Positions 32,971 to 42,307 of a stretch of 64,000 nt of DNA are shown one piece after another (positions within the stretch are counted from its first letter, which is position 1; every line of letters begins with the position of its first letter). Under the pieces are notes generated by a model, which was not told the DNA's origin, made no database searches, and saw only the letters and a program-made list of their open reading frames with translations. The stretch comes from Thermohalobaculum sp039822785 (lineage in GTDB: Bacteria; Pseudomonadota; Alphaproteobacteria; Rhodobacterales; Rhodobacteraceae). Where the stretch lies: assembly GCA_039822785.1 (NCBI GenBank), contig JBCBMO010000005.1, forward strand, positions 1 through 64,000, given 5' to 3'. The position numbers and the translations under genes were made by a program.

Positions 32971-33561
32971 ATGCGCTTCGCCCCCGCGACCTTCGCTCCC
33001 GCAGCTTTCGCCGCCGCCGTGCTCCTTGCCGGCCCCGCCTTCGCCGGGCAGCCCTATGTGCTCGACAAAAGCCACACGGCGGTGACCTTCCAGGTCGATC
33101 ACCTCGGCTTCTCCACGACGCATGGCGTGTTCCGGGACATCGACGCCGAGATCAACTTCGACCCCGAGGCGGTGGAGACCACCAGCGTCAAGTTCGTGAT
33201 CAAGGCCGAGAGCGTCGACACCTTCTGGACCGCGCGCGACAATCACCTGCGCTCCGGCGATTTCTTCGACGTCGCCAACCACCCGGACATCACCTTCGTC
33301 TCGACCAGCGTGAAGCCGACCGGCGCCGAGACCGCGACGGTCGAGGGTGAGCTGACGATGCTCGGCCAGACCCGCCCGGTGGTCTTCGAGGCAGCCCTCA
33401 ACAAGCTCGGCCCCTCCCCCTTCAACCCCGACAAGACCATCGCGGGCTTCACGATCACGGGGGAGATCGACCGGACCGAGTTCGGCATGGGCTACGGCGC
33501 CCCGGCGGTCGGCACGGTGATCCCGATCCGCGTGGATCTCGAGATCAGCCCGGCGTCCTGA
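32971..33561 (+). CDS. Exported YceI family lipid-binding protein (first copy)
   Basis: The 196-residue protein has a signal peptide (MRFAPATFAPAAFAAAVLLA, cleaved near GPAFA) and the YceI lipocalin-like barrel: YVLDKSHTAVTFQVDHLGFS, DIDAEINFDPEAVETTSVKF, DNHLRSGDFFDVANHPDITF and GEIDRTEFGMGY. YceI proteins bind isoprenoid lipids such as polyprenyl quinone in the periplasm. The ATG at 32971 follows GGAGAG. It is followed 4 nt later by a second yceI gene and then cytochrome b561. Confidence 0.93.
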   Translation: MRFAPATFAPAAFAAAVLLAGPAFAGQPYVLDKSHTAVTFQVDHLGFSTTHGVFRDIDAEINFDPEAVETTSVKFVIKAESVDTFWTARDNHLRSGDFFDVANHPDITFVSTSVKPTGAETATVEGELTMLGQTRPVVFEAALNKLGPSPFNPDKTIAGFTITGEIDRTEFGMGYGAPAVGTVIPIRVDLEISPAS

Positions 33562-33565
33562 TCCC

Positions 33566-34177
33566 ATGGAACGCGCGCTCATAGGCTTCGCCGCGGCCCT
33601 CTCCCTGGTCGTCTTGCCGGCACAGGCGGCGGAGTGGATTGCTGATCCCGATGCCTCCAAGATCGGCTTTGTCTATGAGCGCGCCGGCGGCGCGGCGGAG
33701 GGGGCCTTTACCCGCTTCGCCGGCGGCGGCCGTTTCGACCCCGCGCGCCCGGAGGAGGCGGAGCTCAGGCTCGCCATCGAAACCCGGTCCATCGAGCTTG
33801 GCACGCTGATCGAAAGCGCCTTCGCCACCTCGGCCGAATGGTTCGACAGCGGCCAGCACCCCGAGGCGATCTACGAGCTGATCACCCTTACCCCGCTGGG
33901 CGAGGACCGCTTCGAGGCTTTCGGGACCCTGTCGATCAAGGGGCGCACGCGGAGCCTGCGCAGCGAGATCACCCTCAGTATCACGGAGGTCGCCTCCGGC
34001 GGACAGGCCATGGCGATGGGCGCCTTGACGGTGAACCGGCGGGCCTTTGGCCTAGGTATCGGCCCAGTATCGGCCTTCGTCACCATCGGCGATCAGGTCA
34101 CCGTGAACTTTGCCCTCGCCGCGGCCGTGGCGGAGGGCACGTCTGAACCCAACACGGCGGCGACAAGCGACGAGTGA
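33566..34177 (+). CDS. Exported YceI family protein (second, divergent copy)
   Basis: This 203-residue protein has a signal peptide (ERALIGFAAALSLVVLPAQA) and a diverged YceI barrel: WIADPDASKIGFVYERAGGA, SAEWFDSGQHPEAIYELITL, GTLSIKGRTRSLRSEITLSI. Spacing of the core motifs matches the upstream copy, so the pair arose by duplication or joint inheritance. It overlaps or abuts the cytochrome b561 gene, the usual YceI partner. Confidence 0.9.
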   Translation: MERALIGFAAALSLVVLPAQAAEWIADPDASKIGFVYERAGGAAEGAFTRFAGGGRFDPARPEEAELRLAIETRSIELGTLIESAFATSAEWFDSGQHPEAIYELITLTPLGEDRFEAFGTLSIKGRTRSLRSEITLSITEVASGGQAMAMGALTVNRRAFGLGIGPVSAFVTIGDQVTVNFALAAAVAEGTSEPNTAATSDE

Positions 34178-34185
34178 GGGACGCG

Positions 34186-34794
34186 ATGACGGTGATGAAC
34201 ACGACCGAGGGGTGGGGCCTGGTCCACCGGGCGATCCACTGGGGTGCGGCCGCCGTGATCCTGTTCCAGCTCGGAATGGGTTTCTACATGGTCAACGTCG
34301 TGACCGATATCTTCGTGCGCTTCGACTACACCCAGACGCACAAGAGCTGGGGGTTCATCGCCTTCGCCCTGGTCATCCTTCGTCTTGCCTGGCGCTGGAC
34401 CAACCCGCGCCCGGCCCCCGTGGCCATGGCGCGCTGGCAGCACATGGCGAGCGAGGGCGCCCATATCGCGCTTTATGTGCTGATGGTCGCCATGCCGATC
34501 TCGGGGTGGCTCATGTCCTCAGCCTCTCCGCTCCAGGATCAGTACGGCATCGAGAACAAGGTCTTCGATTGGTTCGTGCTGCCGGATCCCTTCGTGCCCG
34601 GCACTGCCGATCTCGAGAAGGTGCTGAAGGCCATCCACCTCTACTGCGGCTTCGCCATCGCGGCGATAATCGGGATCCACGCCGCCGCGGCGCTGAAGCA
34701 CCAGTTCGTCGACCGCGACGGTCTGCTGCGCCGGATGATCCTGGGCCGTGCCCATGGCGCGAAGACGGGGGCCGAGGCCCATCGCGCTGGCTGA
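34186..34794 (+). CDS. Cytochrome b561 family di-haem membrane protein
   Basis: The 202-residue protein has four membrane helices and His ligands in LVHRAIHWGAAAVILFQLG, DYTQTHKSWGFIAFALVILR and KAIHLYCGFAIAAIIGIHAA. It is of the bacterial b561/CybB type, which passes electrons between quinol and periplasmic partners. With two YceI quinone-binding proteins upstream it probably forms a periplasmic quinone/redox unit like yceJ-yceI of E. coli. GAGGGA precedes ATG 34186; a GTG at 34174 is an alternative start. Confidence 0.92.
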   Translation: MTVMNTTEGWGLVHRAIHWGAAAVILFQLGMGFYMVNVVTDIFVRFDYTQTHKSWGFIAFALVILRLAWRWTNPRPAPVAMARWQHMASEGAHIALYVLMVAMPISGWLMSSASPLQDQYGIENKVFDWFVLPDPFVPGTADLEKVLKAIHLYCGFAIAAIIGIHAAAALKHQFVDRDGLLRRMILGRAHGAKTGAEAHRAG

Positions 34795-34797
34795 GCG

Positions 34798-35556
34798 TCA
34801 GAGCGCCGTGCCCGCCAAAGGACTGTCGGGCGCGTAAGGCGTCTCGGGCGGGACCACCGGCGTGGCCTCTGGCGCATCCCCCGGGGCCTGGGCATCGCGC
34901 ACCGTGGCCTCGGTCATGGCGACGACCCGCTTCACCAGGGCAACGACCTCCGGCGTGTCCCAATGGGCGTCGCCGGACAGACGCGCGATCTCGCGCCCCT
35001 CGCGGTCAAGGATCAGCGTGACGGGCAGGCCGAGCAGCGCCATCTCGCGCGCGATCTTGTTGGTCTTGTCCACATAGATGTCGAGATGCTCGATCACCCG
35101 GTGGTCCGGGTTGCCGGTATCAGCGAAGAAGTCGACGACCTTCGGGGCGCCGCCGCGGTCCGTGGACAGCGCCACGACCTCGGCATCCGTCCCCTCCAGC
35201 GCGGCCTGAAGGTTGTCCAGCGTCGGCATCTCGGCGCGGCAGGGCGGGCACCAGGTGGCCCACATGTTCAGCACCACGACCTTGCCCGCGAAACGCGTCA
35301 GCGAGGCGGTCTCTCCATTGCCGTCCTTGAACGGCGTCTTGTAGGGGCCGCGCGGCTCCTCATGGACAACCAGCTTCGGCAGTGCCTCGCTCGCCAGTTC
35401 CCGGATCTCGGCGAGTGCGCGCTGCTCCAGCACCGGCTGCGCCTCTTCGGCCACTGCCGTAGGCGAGAGACCCGCAAGAGCGCCCGGAATTGCGACGATC
35501 AGAGCGGCACCGTATAGGAGAGCGGCGAGCGGTCGTGAGGCATGGCGCGGTCGCAT
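34798..35556 (-). CDS. TlpA-like thioredoxin-fold disulfide reductase
   Basis: The 252-residue protein has a signal/anchor segment (LAALLYGAALIVAIPGALAG), then a TlpA/ResA thioredoxin domain with the active site MWATWCPPCRAEMPTLDNL, the cis-Pro loop LLGLPVTLILDREG and a Pro-rich tail. It would reduce disulfides in the periplasm, for example in cytochrome c or oxidase assembly. ATG 35556 follows GAGAGGA; the longer frame upstream shadows argH. It is divergent from argH, a standard Rhodobacterales layout. Confidence 0.9.
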   Translation of the reverse strand: MRPRHASRPLAALLYGAALIVAIPGALAGLSPTAVAEEAQPVLEQRALAEIRELASEALPKLVVHEEPRGPYKTPFKDGNGETASLTRFAGKVVVLNMWATWCPPCRAEMPTLDNLQAALEGTDAEVVALSTDRGGAPKVVDFFADTGNPDHRVIEHLDIYVDKTNKIAREMALLGLPVTLILDREGREIARLSGDAHWDTPEVVALVKRVVAMTEATVRDAQAPGDAPEATPVVPPETPYAPDSPLAGTAL

Positions 35557-35587
35557 TAACGGGTTCCTCTCGAAGGCATCGAATGTC

Positions 35588-37054
35588 ATGGCGGAAGATA
35601 GCGCGATAACGCCCCCGCGCGACAGCGGCCTAGCGTCGGACGGTGTCGAGGGCGAGGCCCGCGCGAACACAATGTGGGGAGGACGCTTCGCCGCCGGCCC
35701 CGCCGCGGTGATGGAGGCGATCAATGCCTCCATCGATTTCGACCGCCGTCTGGCTGAGCAGGACATCGCCGGATCGCGCGCCCATGCGGTCATGCTGGCC
35801 GAGCAGGGGATCATCGCTGCGGGCGATGCCGCCCAGATCGATGCGGGGCTGGTCGAGATCGGGCGGGAGATCGCGGAGGGGCGCTTCGTCTTTTCCCGCG
35901 GCCTGGAAGACATCCACATGAACGTCGAAGCGCGGCTGCGCGACCTGATCGGCCCCGCCGCCGGTCGCCTGCACACGGCGCGTTCGCGCAACGATCAGGT
36001 GGCGACGGACTTCCGCCTTTGGGTCCGGGGCCAATGCGACGAGGCGATGGCAGCAGTGACGGCCCTGATCGGTGTGCTCGTCGACCAGGCGGAGGGCGGG
36101 GCCGAGGCGGTGATGCCCGGCTTCACCCACCTGCAGTCGGCGCAACCGGTCACCTGGGGCCATCACATGCTGGCCTATGCCGAGATGTTCGACCGCGACC
36201 GCGGCCGGTTCCGCGATGCCCGTGCGCGGATGAACGAATGTCCGTTGGGCTCGGCCGCCCTCGCCGGTACCTCCTTCCCCATCGACCGCGATGCCACGGC
36301 AGCCGCGCTGGGGTTCGACCGGCCCACGTCGAATTCCCTGGACGCGGTCGCCGATCGGGATTTCGCGCTCGAGTACCTTGCCGCCGCCTCGATCACCGCG
36401 ACGCACCTGAGCCGCTTGGCAGAGGAGATCGTGATCTGGACCTCGGCGCAGTTCCGCTTCGTCGCGCTGTCGGATGCCTTCTCGACCGGCTCCTCCATCA
36501 TGCCGCAGAAGCGCAACCCGGATGCCGCCGAGCTTTGCCGGGCCAAGGTCGGACGCATCCTCGGGGCCTTTGCCGCGCTCTCGGTGGTGATGAAGGGCCT
36601 GCCGATGACCTATTCCAAGGACATGCAGGAGGATAAGGAGCCGGTCTTCGATGCCGCCGATGCGCTGGCGCTGGCACTCGCGGCCATGACCGGGATGATG
36701 GCGGACCTGAAGCCGAACCGGGAGCGATTGGCGGCGGCGGCAGGCGCAGGCTATGCCACCGCGACCGACCTTGCCGATTGGCTGGTGCGGGTGCTCGGCA
36801 TGCCCTTCCGCGATGCCCACCACGTGACGGGCCGCGTCGTCGCGGCGGCGGAGGCGGCGGGGATGGACCTGGCCGAGATGCCGCTCACCGCGCTGCAGGC
36901 GGTCGAGCCGCGCATCACCGAGGAGGTCTTTGCCGTGCTCTCGCCCGCAGCCTCCGCCGCCTCGCGCACCTCCTACGGCGGCACGGCCCCCGACAACGTC
37001 CGCGCCCAGGTCGCCCGCTGGCGTGCCGGGCGGCTCGGCGGAGAGACATCATGA
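35588..37054 (+). CDS. argH: Argininosuccinate lyase
   Basis: The 488-residue enzyme splits argininosuccinate to arginine and fumarate. The fumarase/aspartase-superfamily signature GSSIMPQKRNPDAAELCRAK carries the catalytic Ser loop; HTARSRNDQVATDFRLW and PGFTHLQSAQPVTWGHH (general acid/base His) are also clear. The first 28 residues (up to the typical MWGGRF) are a variable extension, so translation might begin at a later ATG. It overlaps the small lipoprotein gene by 4 nt. Confidence 0.96.
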   Translation: MAEDSAITPPRDSGLASDGVEGEARANTMWGGRFAAGPAAVMEAINASIDFDRRLAEQDIAGSRAHAVMLAEQGIIAAGDAAQIDAGLVEIGREIAEGRFVFSRGLEDIHMNVEARLRDLIGPAAGRLHTARSRNDQVATDFRLWVRGQCDEAMAAVTALIGVLVDQAEGGAEAVMPGFTHLQSAQPVTWGHHMLAYAEMFDRDRGRFRDARARMNECPLGSAALAGTSFPIDRDATAAALGFDRPTSNSLDAVADRDFALEYLAAASITATHLSRLAEEIVIWTSAQFRFVALSDAFSTGSSIMPQKRNPDAAELCRAKVGRILGAFAALSVVMKGLPMTYSKDMQEDKEPVFDAADALALALAAMTGMMADLKPNRERLAAAAGAGYATATDLADWLVRVLGMPFRDAHHVTGRVVAAAEAAGMDLAEMPLTALQAVEPRITEEVFAVLSPAASAASRTSYGGTAPDNVRAQVARWRAGRLGGETS

Positions 37055-37173
37055 TCGCCCGCGCTATGCTTCTGGTCTTCATCGCCCTCGGCCTTGGCGC
37101 CTGCGGGATCAAGGGCGACCCGATACCACCGTCTCAGAGCGCCGAGACCCAGGCCGAAGAAACCACGGAATAG
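37051..37173 (+). CDS. lptM: LptM-like small lipoprotein
   Basis: The 40-residue lipoprotein has a short signal (MIARAMLLVFIALGLGAC) with lipobox LGAC and the sequence CGIKGDPIPP after the lipidated Cys, resembling CGxKGP of LptM/YifL, which binds the LptD/E complex and helps its oxidation. Its position between argH and lysA is a common proteobacterial arrangement (YifL lies next to lysine/cell-wall genes). The ATG overlaps the argH stop. Confidence 0.85.
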   Translation: MIARAMLLVFIALGLGACGIKGDPIPPSQSAETQAEETTE

Positions 37174-37190
37174 CCCGAGCGGGGACAGCG

Positions 37191-38474
37191 TTGGACCATT
37201 TCACCTACCAGGGCGGGCAGCTCAACGCGGAGGAGGTGGCGATCGAGGAGATCGCGGCCAGCGTCGGCACGCCGTTCTTTGTCTATTCCACCGCCACGTT
37301 GGAGCGGCACTTCCAGGTCTTCGACGACGCGCTGAAGGGTACCGACCACTTCATCGCCTATGCGCTGAAGGCCAACTCCAATCTCGCCGTGGTGGCCACC
37401 CTCGCCCGCCTCGGCGCCGGAGCCGACGTGGTATCCGGCGGGGAGCTTGCCCGCGCCCTCGCCGCCGGCGTGCCGGCCGCGAAGATCGTGTTCTCCGGCG
37501 TCGGCAAGACCGCGGAGGAGATGCGCGCAGGCCTCGCCGTCGGGATCGCGCATTTCAACATCGAGAGCGAGCCGGAGCTCGAGATCCTCTCCGCCGTCGC
37601 GACCTCCATGGGCGCCACGGCGCGCATCGCCATCAGGGTCAACCCGGACGTCGACGCCCAGACCCACGCCAAGATTTCGACGGGCCTCAGCGAGAACAAG
37701 TTTGGCGTGCCGATCACCCGCGCGCCCGCGCTCTATGCCCGCGCCGCAGCGCTGCCGGGGATCGAGGTCATGGGCGTCGACGTCCATATCGGCAGCCAGC
37801 TCTCCCAGCTTGGCCCCTTCGAGCAGGCCTTTTCGAAGGTCGCCGAACTGACCCGTGAGCTGCGCGCTGCGGGTCATCACATTCGCCGCCTCGACCTTGG
37901 CGGTGGGCTCGGCATCCCCTACCAGGCCTCCAACCAGGCGCCGCCGCTGCCCTTCGACTATGGCAGCCTGATCAAGCGGACGGTCGGCGATCTGGGATGT
38001 CAGATCGTGATCGAGCCCGGGCGTCTCATCGCGGGCAACGCCGGGCTGATGGTCAGCCGCGTCATCTATCGCAAGAACGGCGAGGGGCGCGATTTCCTCA
38101 TCGTCGATGCGGCGATGAACGACCTGATCCGCCCCGCGCTCTACGATGCCTGGCATGACATCGTGCCGGTGCGGGAGGCCGGGCCGGATGCCCCCATGGC
38201 CCCAGTCGATGTGGTGGGCCCGGTCTGCGAGACCGGCGATACCTTCGCGCGCGAACGCATGCTGCCGCTGATGGTGGCCGGCGATCTGGTCGCCTTCCGC
38301 TCTGCCGGGGCCTATGCGGCGGTCATGTCGTCTGAATATAACACGCGACCCCTGGCGCCGGAGGTTATGGTGCGCGGCAATGACTTTGCCGTGGTCCGGT
38401 CACGCCCCACATTGGCCGAGATACTGGCGCGTGATAGCGTGCCGGACTGGATCAGTAGCCGCGCATCCGTTTGA
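37191..38474 (+). CDS. lysA: Diaminopimelate decarboxylase
   Basis: The 427-residue PLP enzyme converts meso-diaminopimelate to L-lysine. Landmarks are the PLP lysine in FIAYALKANSNLAVVATLAR, GADVVSGGELARAL, NPDVDAQTHAKISTGLSENK, HIGSQLSQLGPF, LDLGGGLGIPY, EPGRLIAGNAG and VVGPVCETGDTFA. The start is TTG at 37191 after GAGCGGGG; the frame is open upstream through the argH-lptM region in another reading frame. It follows lptM by 17 nt, so the three form an operon with the TIGR02302 gene. Confidence 0.95.
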   Translation: MDHFTYQGGQLNAEEVAIEEIAASVGTPFFVYSTATLERHFQVFDDALKGTDHFIAYALKANSNLAVVATLARLGAGADVVSGGELARALAAGVPAAKIVFSGVGKTAEEMRAGLAVGIAHFNIESEPELEILSAVATSMGATARIAIRVNPDVDAQTHAKISTGLSENKFGVPITRAPALYARAAALPGIEVMGVDVHIGSQLSQLGPFEQAFSKVAELTRELRAAGHHIRRLDLGGGLGIPYQASNQAPPLPFDYGSLIKRTVGDLGCQIVIEPGRLIAGNAGLMVSRVIYRKNGEGRDFLIVDAAMNDLIRPALYDAWHDIVPVREAGPDAPMAPVDVVGPVCETGDTFARERMLPLMVAGDLVAFRSAGAYAAVMSSEYNTRPLAPEVMVRGNDFAVVRSRPTLAEILARDSVPDWISSRASV

Positions 38475-38520
38475 CGCCAGCCAACCGGCCGTCGAGCGCG
38501 CGCGACAAGGAAGGGCGCCT

Positions 38521-41169
38521 ATGGCCACGACGCGCGAGACCGACCGCCGGACTACCGCCGCCGCCAGCCAGACAGACGAACCCCCGTTCCGCCCCGACCG
38601 TCAGACCCGGGCCCGGCTGACCGCCAGCCGACGCGCCATGGTGGCGGAGCGGTTGGTGGTGGCGCTTTGGCCGGCGCTTGCCATCGGTTCGGCGCTGCTT
38701 GGCCTGACCTTCTTCGGGCTCTTCGCCGCGGTCCCGGCCGATTGGCACGGCGTCAGCGTTGCCGTGGCGGGGCTGCTCGTCCTCGCGGCGCTGGCGCGCG
38801 GTGCGCTGCTCTTCCGCCTGCCCAGCCCGGCAGAAGTACGCGCGCGCCTTGACGAGAGCGACATGGCCGGCGCCCGGCCCCTGGCCACCCTTGCCGACCG
38901 TCAGGCGGCCGGCCGTGAGGCGACCTTTGCCCGCGCGCTCTGGCTTGAGCATCAGCGCCGGGCCGAGCGCGCGGCCGAGGGGTTGCGCGCCCGTCGTGCC
39001 GATCTGCGCGTCTCCCACCGCGATATCTGGGGCCTGCGGCTCTTTGGGCCGGTCCTGCTGGGCGCGGGCTTGCTGGCCGCGGGCGGTGAGTGGCAGGCGC
39101 GCCTGACGAGCCTGATCAAACCCACCGTGCCGCCCGCCGCCGAGGTCGCGCAGTTCGAGCGTATCCCCCTAGCGGAGGCCTGGGCCGTTCCGCCGGCCTA
39201 TACGGGGATGGGCACGGTCTACCTCGACCGCGAGGCGTCGGCCTTCACCCTGCCGACCGGGTCGGCCGTCACGATACGCATCACGGACCTGGACACGGAG
39301 GCCGTGATCGATGCGCCCGGTGTCGAGAGCACCGACGGCGTGCGCGCGCTCGGCGCCGGGCTGCATGAGCTGACGGGCACGCTGAGGGGCAACGGGTCGA
39401 TCACGGTGACGGGGGACGGCGAGGTGCTGGCCGCCTGGACCATCAGCGTCATCCCGGATGCGCCGCCCACCATTTCCTTCGACGGCGATCCCAGCGGCAC
39501 CTTTGCCGGTGCGACCGAGATCCCGTTCCGGGCCGCCGATGACTATGGCGTCGCGCTGGCCTGGGCCGAGATCCTGCCGCCGGGTGGCCTGGCCGAGGCC
39601 GGCAGCTTGGTGACCGAACCGCTGAGCATCACCCTGCCGCTGCCGATCTCGGGCGATCCGCGCCAGGTGTCCGATGCGGCGCTGGAGGATGTGTCCGAGC
39701 ATCCGCTGGCGGGCGGCGAGGTGCAGATGACGCTCTATGCCGAGGACGGCGCCGGCCAGCGCGGCGAGACCGAGACGCGCACCGTCATGCTGCCCGGGCG
39801 CAGCTTCCGCCACCCGCTGGCCCGCGCGCTGGTGGAACAGCGCCGCTCGCTCGCCCTCGATTTCGCCACAGCACCGCGCGTGCTGGACGTTGTCCAGGCC
39901 GTGAGCCGCCGGCCCGAGGAGATCTTCGAGGAGAAGCACGGCGCCTATCTCGCGGTGCGCAGTGCCGTGCGCCGCCTGGCGACGGGCATCACCGATGACC
40001 GCGTGGACGAGGTGGCCGCCGAGGTGACCGAGTTCCTCTGGCAGGCCGCGCTCGAGCTTGATGGTGGTGACCTCAACTCCGCCCTCGACCGACTGCGTGC
40101 GGCGCAGGAGGCGCTGGAGGATGCGCTGGAGAACGGCACCGAGGAGGACATCCGCCGCGCCATGGAGGAGCTGCGCGCCGCCATGGACCAGTATCTGCAG
40201 GAGTTTGCCCGTCAGATGATGGAGCAGATGCAGGACGGCGACCAACAGGCGACGGATCCCAACGGGCAGCAGCTCAGCCAACAGGATCTCAACGAGATGC
40301 TGAACGAGATGCAGCGCCGGGCCGAGAGCGGGCTGCGCGACGAGGCCCGCGACATGCTCAATCAGCTGTCGCAGATGCTGGAGAACCTGCAGATGGGCCG
40401 CTCGCAGCAAGGTCAGCAGGGCAGCCCCGGCCAACAGGCCATGCAGCAGCTTCAGGAGCTGATCCAGCGCCAGCGCGAGCTGTCAGACCGGACCTTCGGC
40501 GAGGCACGGCGCAACCAGCGCGAGGGCCAGCAGCAGGGGCAACAGGGCCAGGGCCAGTTCGGCCAGGGTCAGTCACCGGGGCAGCAGCCCGGCCAACAGG
40601 GCCAGCAGCCCGGCCAGGGCCAGGGTCAGAACCAGGGCCAGGGCGACGGCGGCCAGTTCGGCCAGAACGGACAGCCGGGCGGCCTGAGCGGCGAACAGCA
40701 GGCGCTGCGCGACATGCTGAACGACCTGCTCGGCCAACTGCCCGGCGGCATTGATCAGGCCCTGCGCGATGCCTTGAACGGTGCCGAGGGCGCCATGGGC
40801 GAGGCGCGGCGCGATCTGGATCGCGGGGCGCCCGGCGATGCGGTCAACGACCAGCTCGACGCGCTCGACCGGCTCAACGAAGGCGCCAATGCGCTTGCCC
40901 AGCAGTTGGAACAACAGGGCCAGGGCCAGCAGAGCGCCGAGGGCGACGGCCGGGGTCGGGGCGAGGGTCGGGATCAACGCGGCGCCGATCCCTTCGACCG
41001 GCCGGCGGGGCGCTTTGGCTCGGTGGATGGGCGAGATACCGGGGTGCCGGACCGCGCGCTGATGGACCGGGCGAGAGAGCTGTTGGATGAGCTCCGCCGC
41101 CGCGCCGGCGAGGCGACCCGGCCGGAGTACGAGCTCGACTACTTCGACCGACTCATCGAACGTTACTGA
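38521..41169 (+). CDS. TIGR02302 family membrane protein with Gln/Gly-rich C-terminus
   Basis: The 882-residue protein has two N-terminal membrane helices (LVVALWPALAIGSALLGLTF and VAVAGLLVLAALARGALLF), another near residue 180, a beta-rich middle (APPTISFDGDPSGTFAGATE), and a helical region (RRAMEELRAAMDQYLQEFAR). From about residue 625 it becomes extremely Gln/Gly rich (QGQQGSPGQQAMQQL and runs of GQGQNQGQGDGG), then ends with a conserved MDRARELLDELRRRAGEATR. The family is typical of Alphaproteobacteria and of unknown function, perhaps linked to the envelope. A palindromic hairpin follows the stop. Confidence 0.92.
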   Translation: MATTRETDRRTTAAASQTDEPPFRPDRQTRARLTASRRAMVAERLVVALWPALAIGSALLGLTFFGLFAAVPADWHGVSVAVAGLLVLAALARGALLFRLPSPAEVRARLDESDMAGARPLATLADRQAAGREATFARALWLEHQRRAERAAEGLRARRADLRVSHRDIWGLRLFGPVLLGAGLLAAGGEWQARLTSLIKPTVPPAAEVAQFERIPLAEAWAVPPAYTGMGTVYLDREASAFTLPTGSAVTIRITDLDTEAVIDAPGVESTDGVRALGAGLHELTGTLRGNGSITVTGDGEVLAAWTISVIPDAPPTISFDGDPSGTFAGATEIPFRAADDYGVALAWAEILPPGGLAEAGSLVTEPLSITLPLPISGDPRQVSDAALEDVSEHPLAGGEVQMTLYAEDGAGQRGETETRTVMLPGRSFRHPLARALVEQRRSLALDFATAPRVLDVVQAVSRRPEEIFEEKHGAYLAVRSAVRRLATGITDDRVDEVAAEVTEFLWQAALELDGGDLNSALDRLRAAQEALEDALENGTEEDIRRAMEELRAAMDQYLQEFARQMMEQMQDGDQQATDPNGQQLSQQDLNEMLNEMQRRAESGLRDEARDMLNQLSQMLENLQMGRSQQGQQGSPGQQAMQQLQELIQRQRELSDRTFGEARRNQREGQQQGQQGQGQFGQGQSPGQQPGQQGQQPGQGQGQNQGQGDGGQFGQNGQPGGLSGEQQALRDMLNDLLGQLPGGIDQALRDALNGAEGAMGEARRDLDRGAPGDAVNDQLDALDRLNEGANALAQQLEQQGQGQQSAEGDGRGRGEGRDQRGADPFDRPAGRFGSVDGRDTGVPDRALMDRARELLDELRRRAGEATRPEYELDYFDRLIERY

Positions 41170-41181
41170 CACACAGCAGAA

Positions 41182-41205
41182 CGCCGCGGAGGGTTCTCCG
41201 CGGCG
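41182..41205. terminator. Hairpin between convergent TIGR02302 and zinc-ribbon genes
   Basis: CGCCGCGGAG, loop GGTT, CTCCGCGGCG gives a perfect 10-bp stem. There is no U-tract on either side, but its position between two convergent stops fits a bidirectional terminator. Confidence 0.6.
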
Positions 41206-41232
41206 GCTGCCCTGTGCGGTCGGATGTCGCCG

Positions 41233-42180
41233 CTACTCGGCGAACATCTCCTCGATCACCAGGTTCACGCGCTGGGTGACACGGTCGAGCATGGCCCGCC
41301 CCTCGGCCAAGGCACCGTCGATGGTCACCTTGTACTCAGACAGTGCGGGTGCCGCACCCGGCATCCGCTCCGCCAGACGGTCGGCGAAGATGTAGGTGCC
41401 GGCCATCATAGTCCCTACCATGACGATGAGGATGAGGCCGGTGTAGAAGCCGCTGCGCGACCGGCGCTGTTCCGCCGCCGCCTGGCGGCGCCGCGAGCGT
41501 TTCTGGTGGCGGCGCATCAGGCCCGCGCGCTGCTGCTCGGTGTCTTGGCCGCGGCGCACCTTGGTATCCGCATCCAGCAGTTTCTCGCGCAACGGGTCGC
41601 TGTAGCTTTCGCGGGCCGCCGGCGCATCGGCCGCCGGGGCCATACGCTCGATCCCGGCGACATCGCGGTCCTTCACGACGGTTTGGGTCTGGGGCGGCGG
41701 CTGCAGCGAGATCCCAAGCTCGCCCTCCCCGCCGCTGCGGTCCTCGCCCTTGATGTCGTCGAGCATCCGGCGGATCTCCGCCATCTGCTGATCGCGCTGG
41801 CCCTCTGCAACGGTGTCGGGCCCCTCCGCGCTGTTGCCAGGCACCTCCGCGGCAGCGGTTTCCTCGGCAGTGGCGGCGCCGCCGCGCATCTCGGCGAGCC
41901 GCTCGGCAAAGCCACCCTCTGGTGCGGCGGCCTGTGGGGCCGGTTCCGGCGCAGGCGGTGGTGGCGGCGGCGCCAGCGCCGTCGCATGCCAGACCTCGCC
42001 GCAGGAGGCACATTGAACCTTGCGCCCACCGCTGCCAAGAGCAGTCATGGGCACCCGATAGCGGGCTTCGCAGGCCGGGCATTGGATCTCGGCCAGAGCA
42101 TCCTGCGGCGGCGCGACGGCCGCGCCGGAGGTCGCCGGCACATTCGCCGCGCCTGCCCCGCTGTTGTCTTGCACTGTCAT
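41233..42180 (-). CDS. MJ0042-type zinc-ribbon membrane protein
   Basis: The 315-residue protein has an N-terminal zinc ribbon (CPACEARYRVPMTALGSGGR, KVQCASCGEVWHA) of the MJ0042/DUF3426 kind, a long Pro/Ala/Glu-rich linker, a basic stretch (RRHQKRSRRRQAAAEQRRSR) and one membrane helix (GFYTGLILIVMVGTMMAGTY), so the zinc ribbon is cytoplasmic. Function is unknown; in Rhodobacterales it is divergent from ftsE, as here, which hints at a cell-division or envelope connection. Confidence 0.88.
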   Translation of the reverse strand: MTVQDNSGAGAANVPATSGAAVAPPQDALAEIQCPACEARYRVPMTALGSGGRKVQCASCGEVWHATALAPPPPPPAPEPAPQAAAPEGGFAERLAEMRGGAATAEETAAAEVPGNSAEGPDTVAEGQRDQQMAEIRRMLDDIKGEDRSGGEGELGISLQPPPQTQTVVKDRDVAGIERMAPAADAPAARESYSDPLREKLLDADTKVRRGQDTEQQRAGLMRRHQKRSRRRQAAAEQRRSRSGFYTGLILIVMVGTMMAGTYIFADRLAERMPGAAPALSEYKVTIDGALAEGRAMLDRVTQRVNLVIEEMFAE

Positions 42181-42307
42181 CGCCAGCTCCCCGAGCAGCG
42201 GCTTCTTACACCCGCATAGTAAACGCAGTTGTCAAACCACTGCAAATGTGACCTTTCTCTCTCCACTGCTATCCCAAAAACCGTCGCCGAAAAAGCGATA
42301 CGTCACC

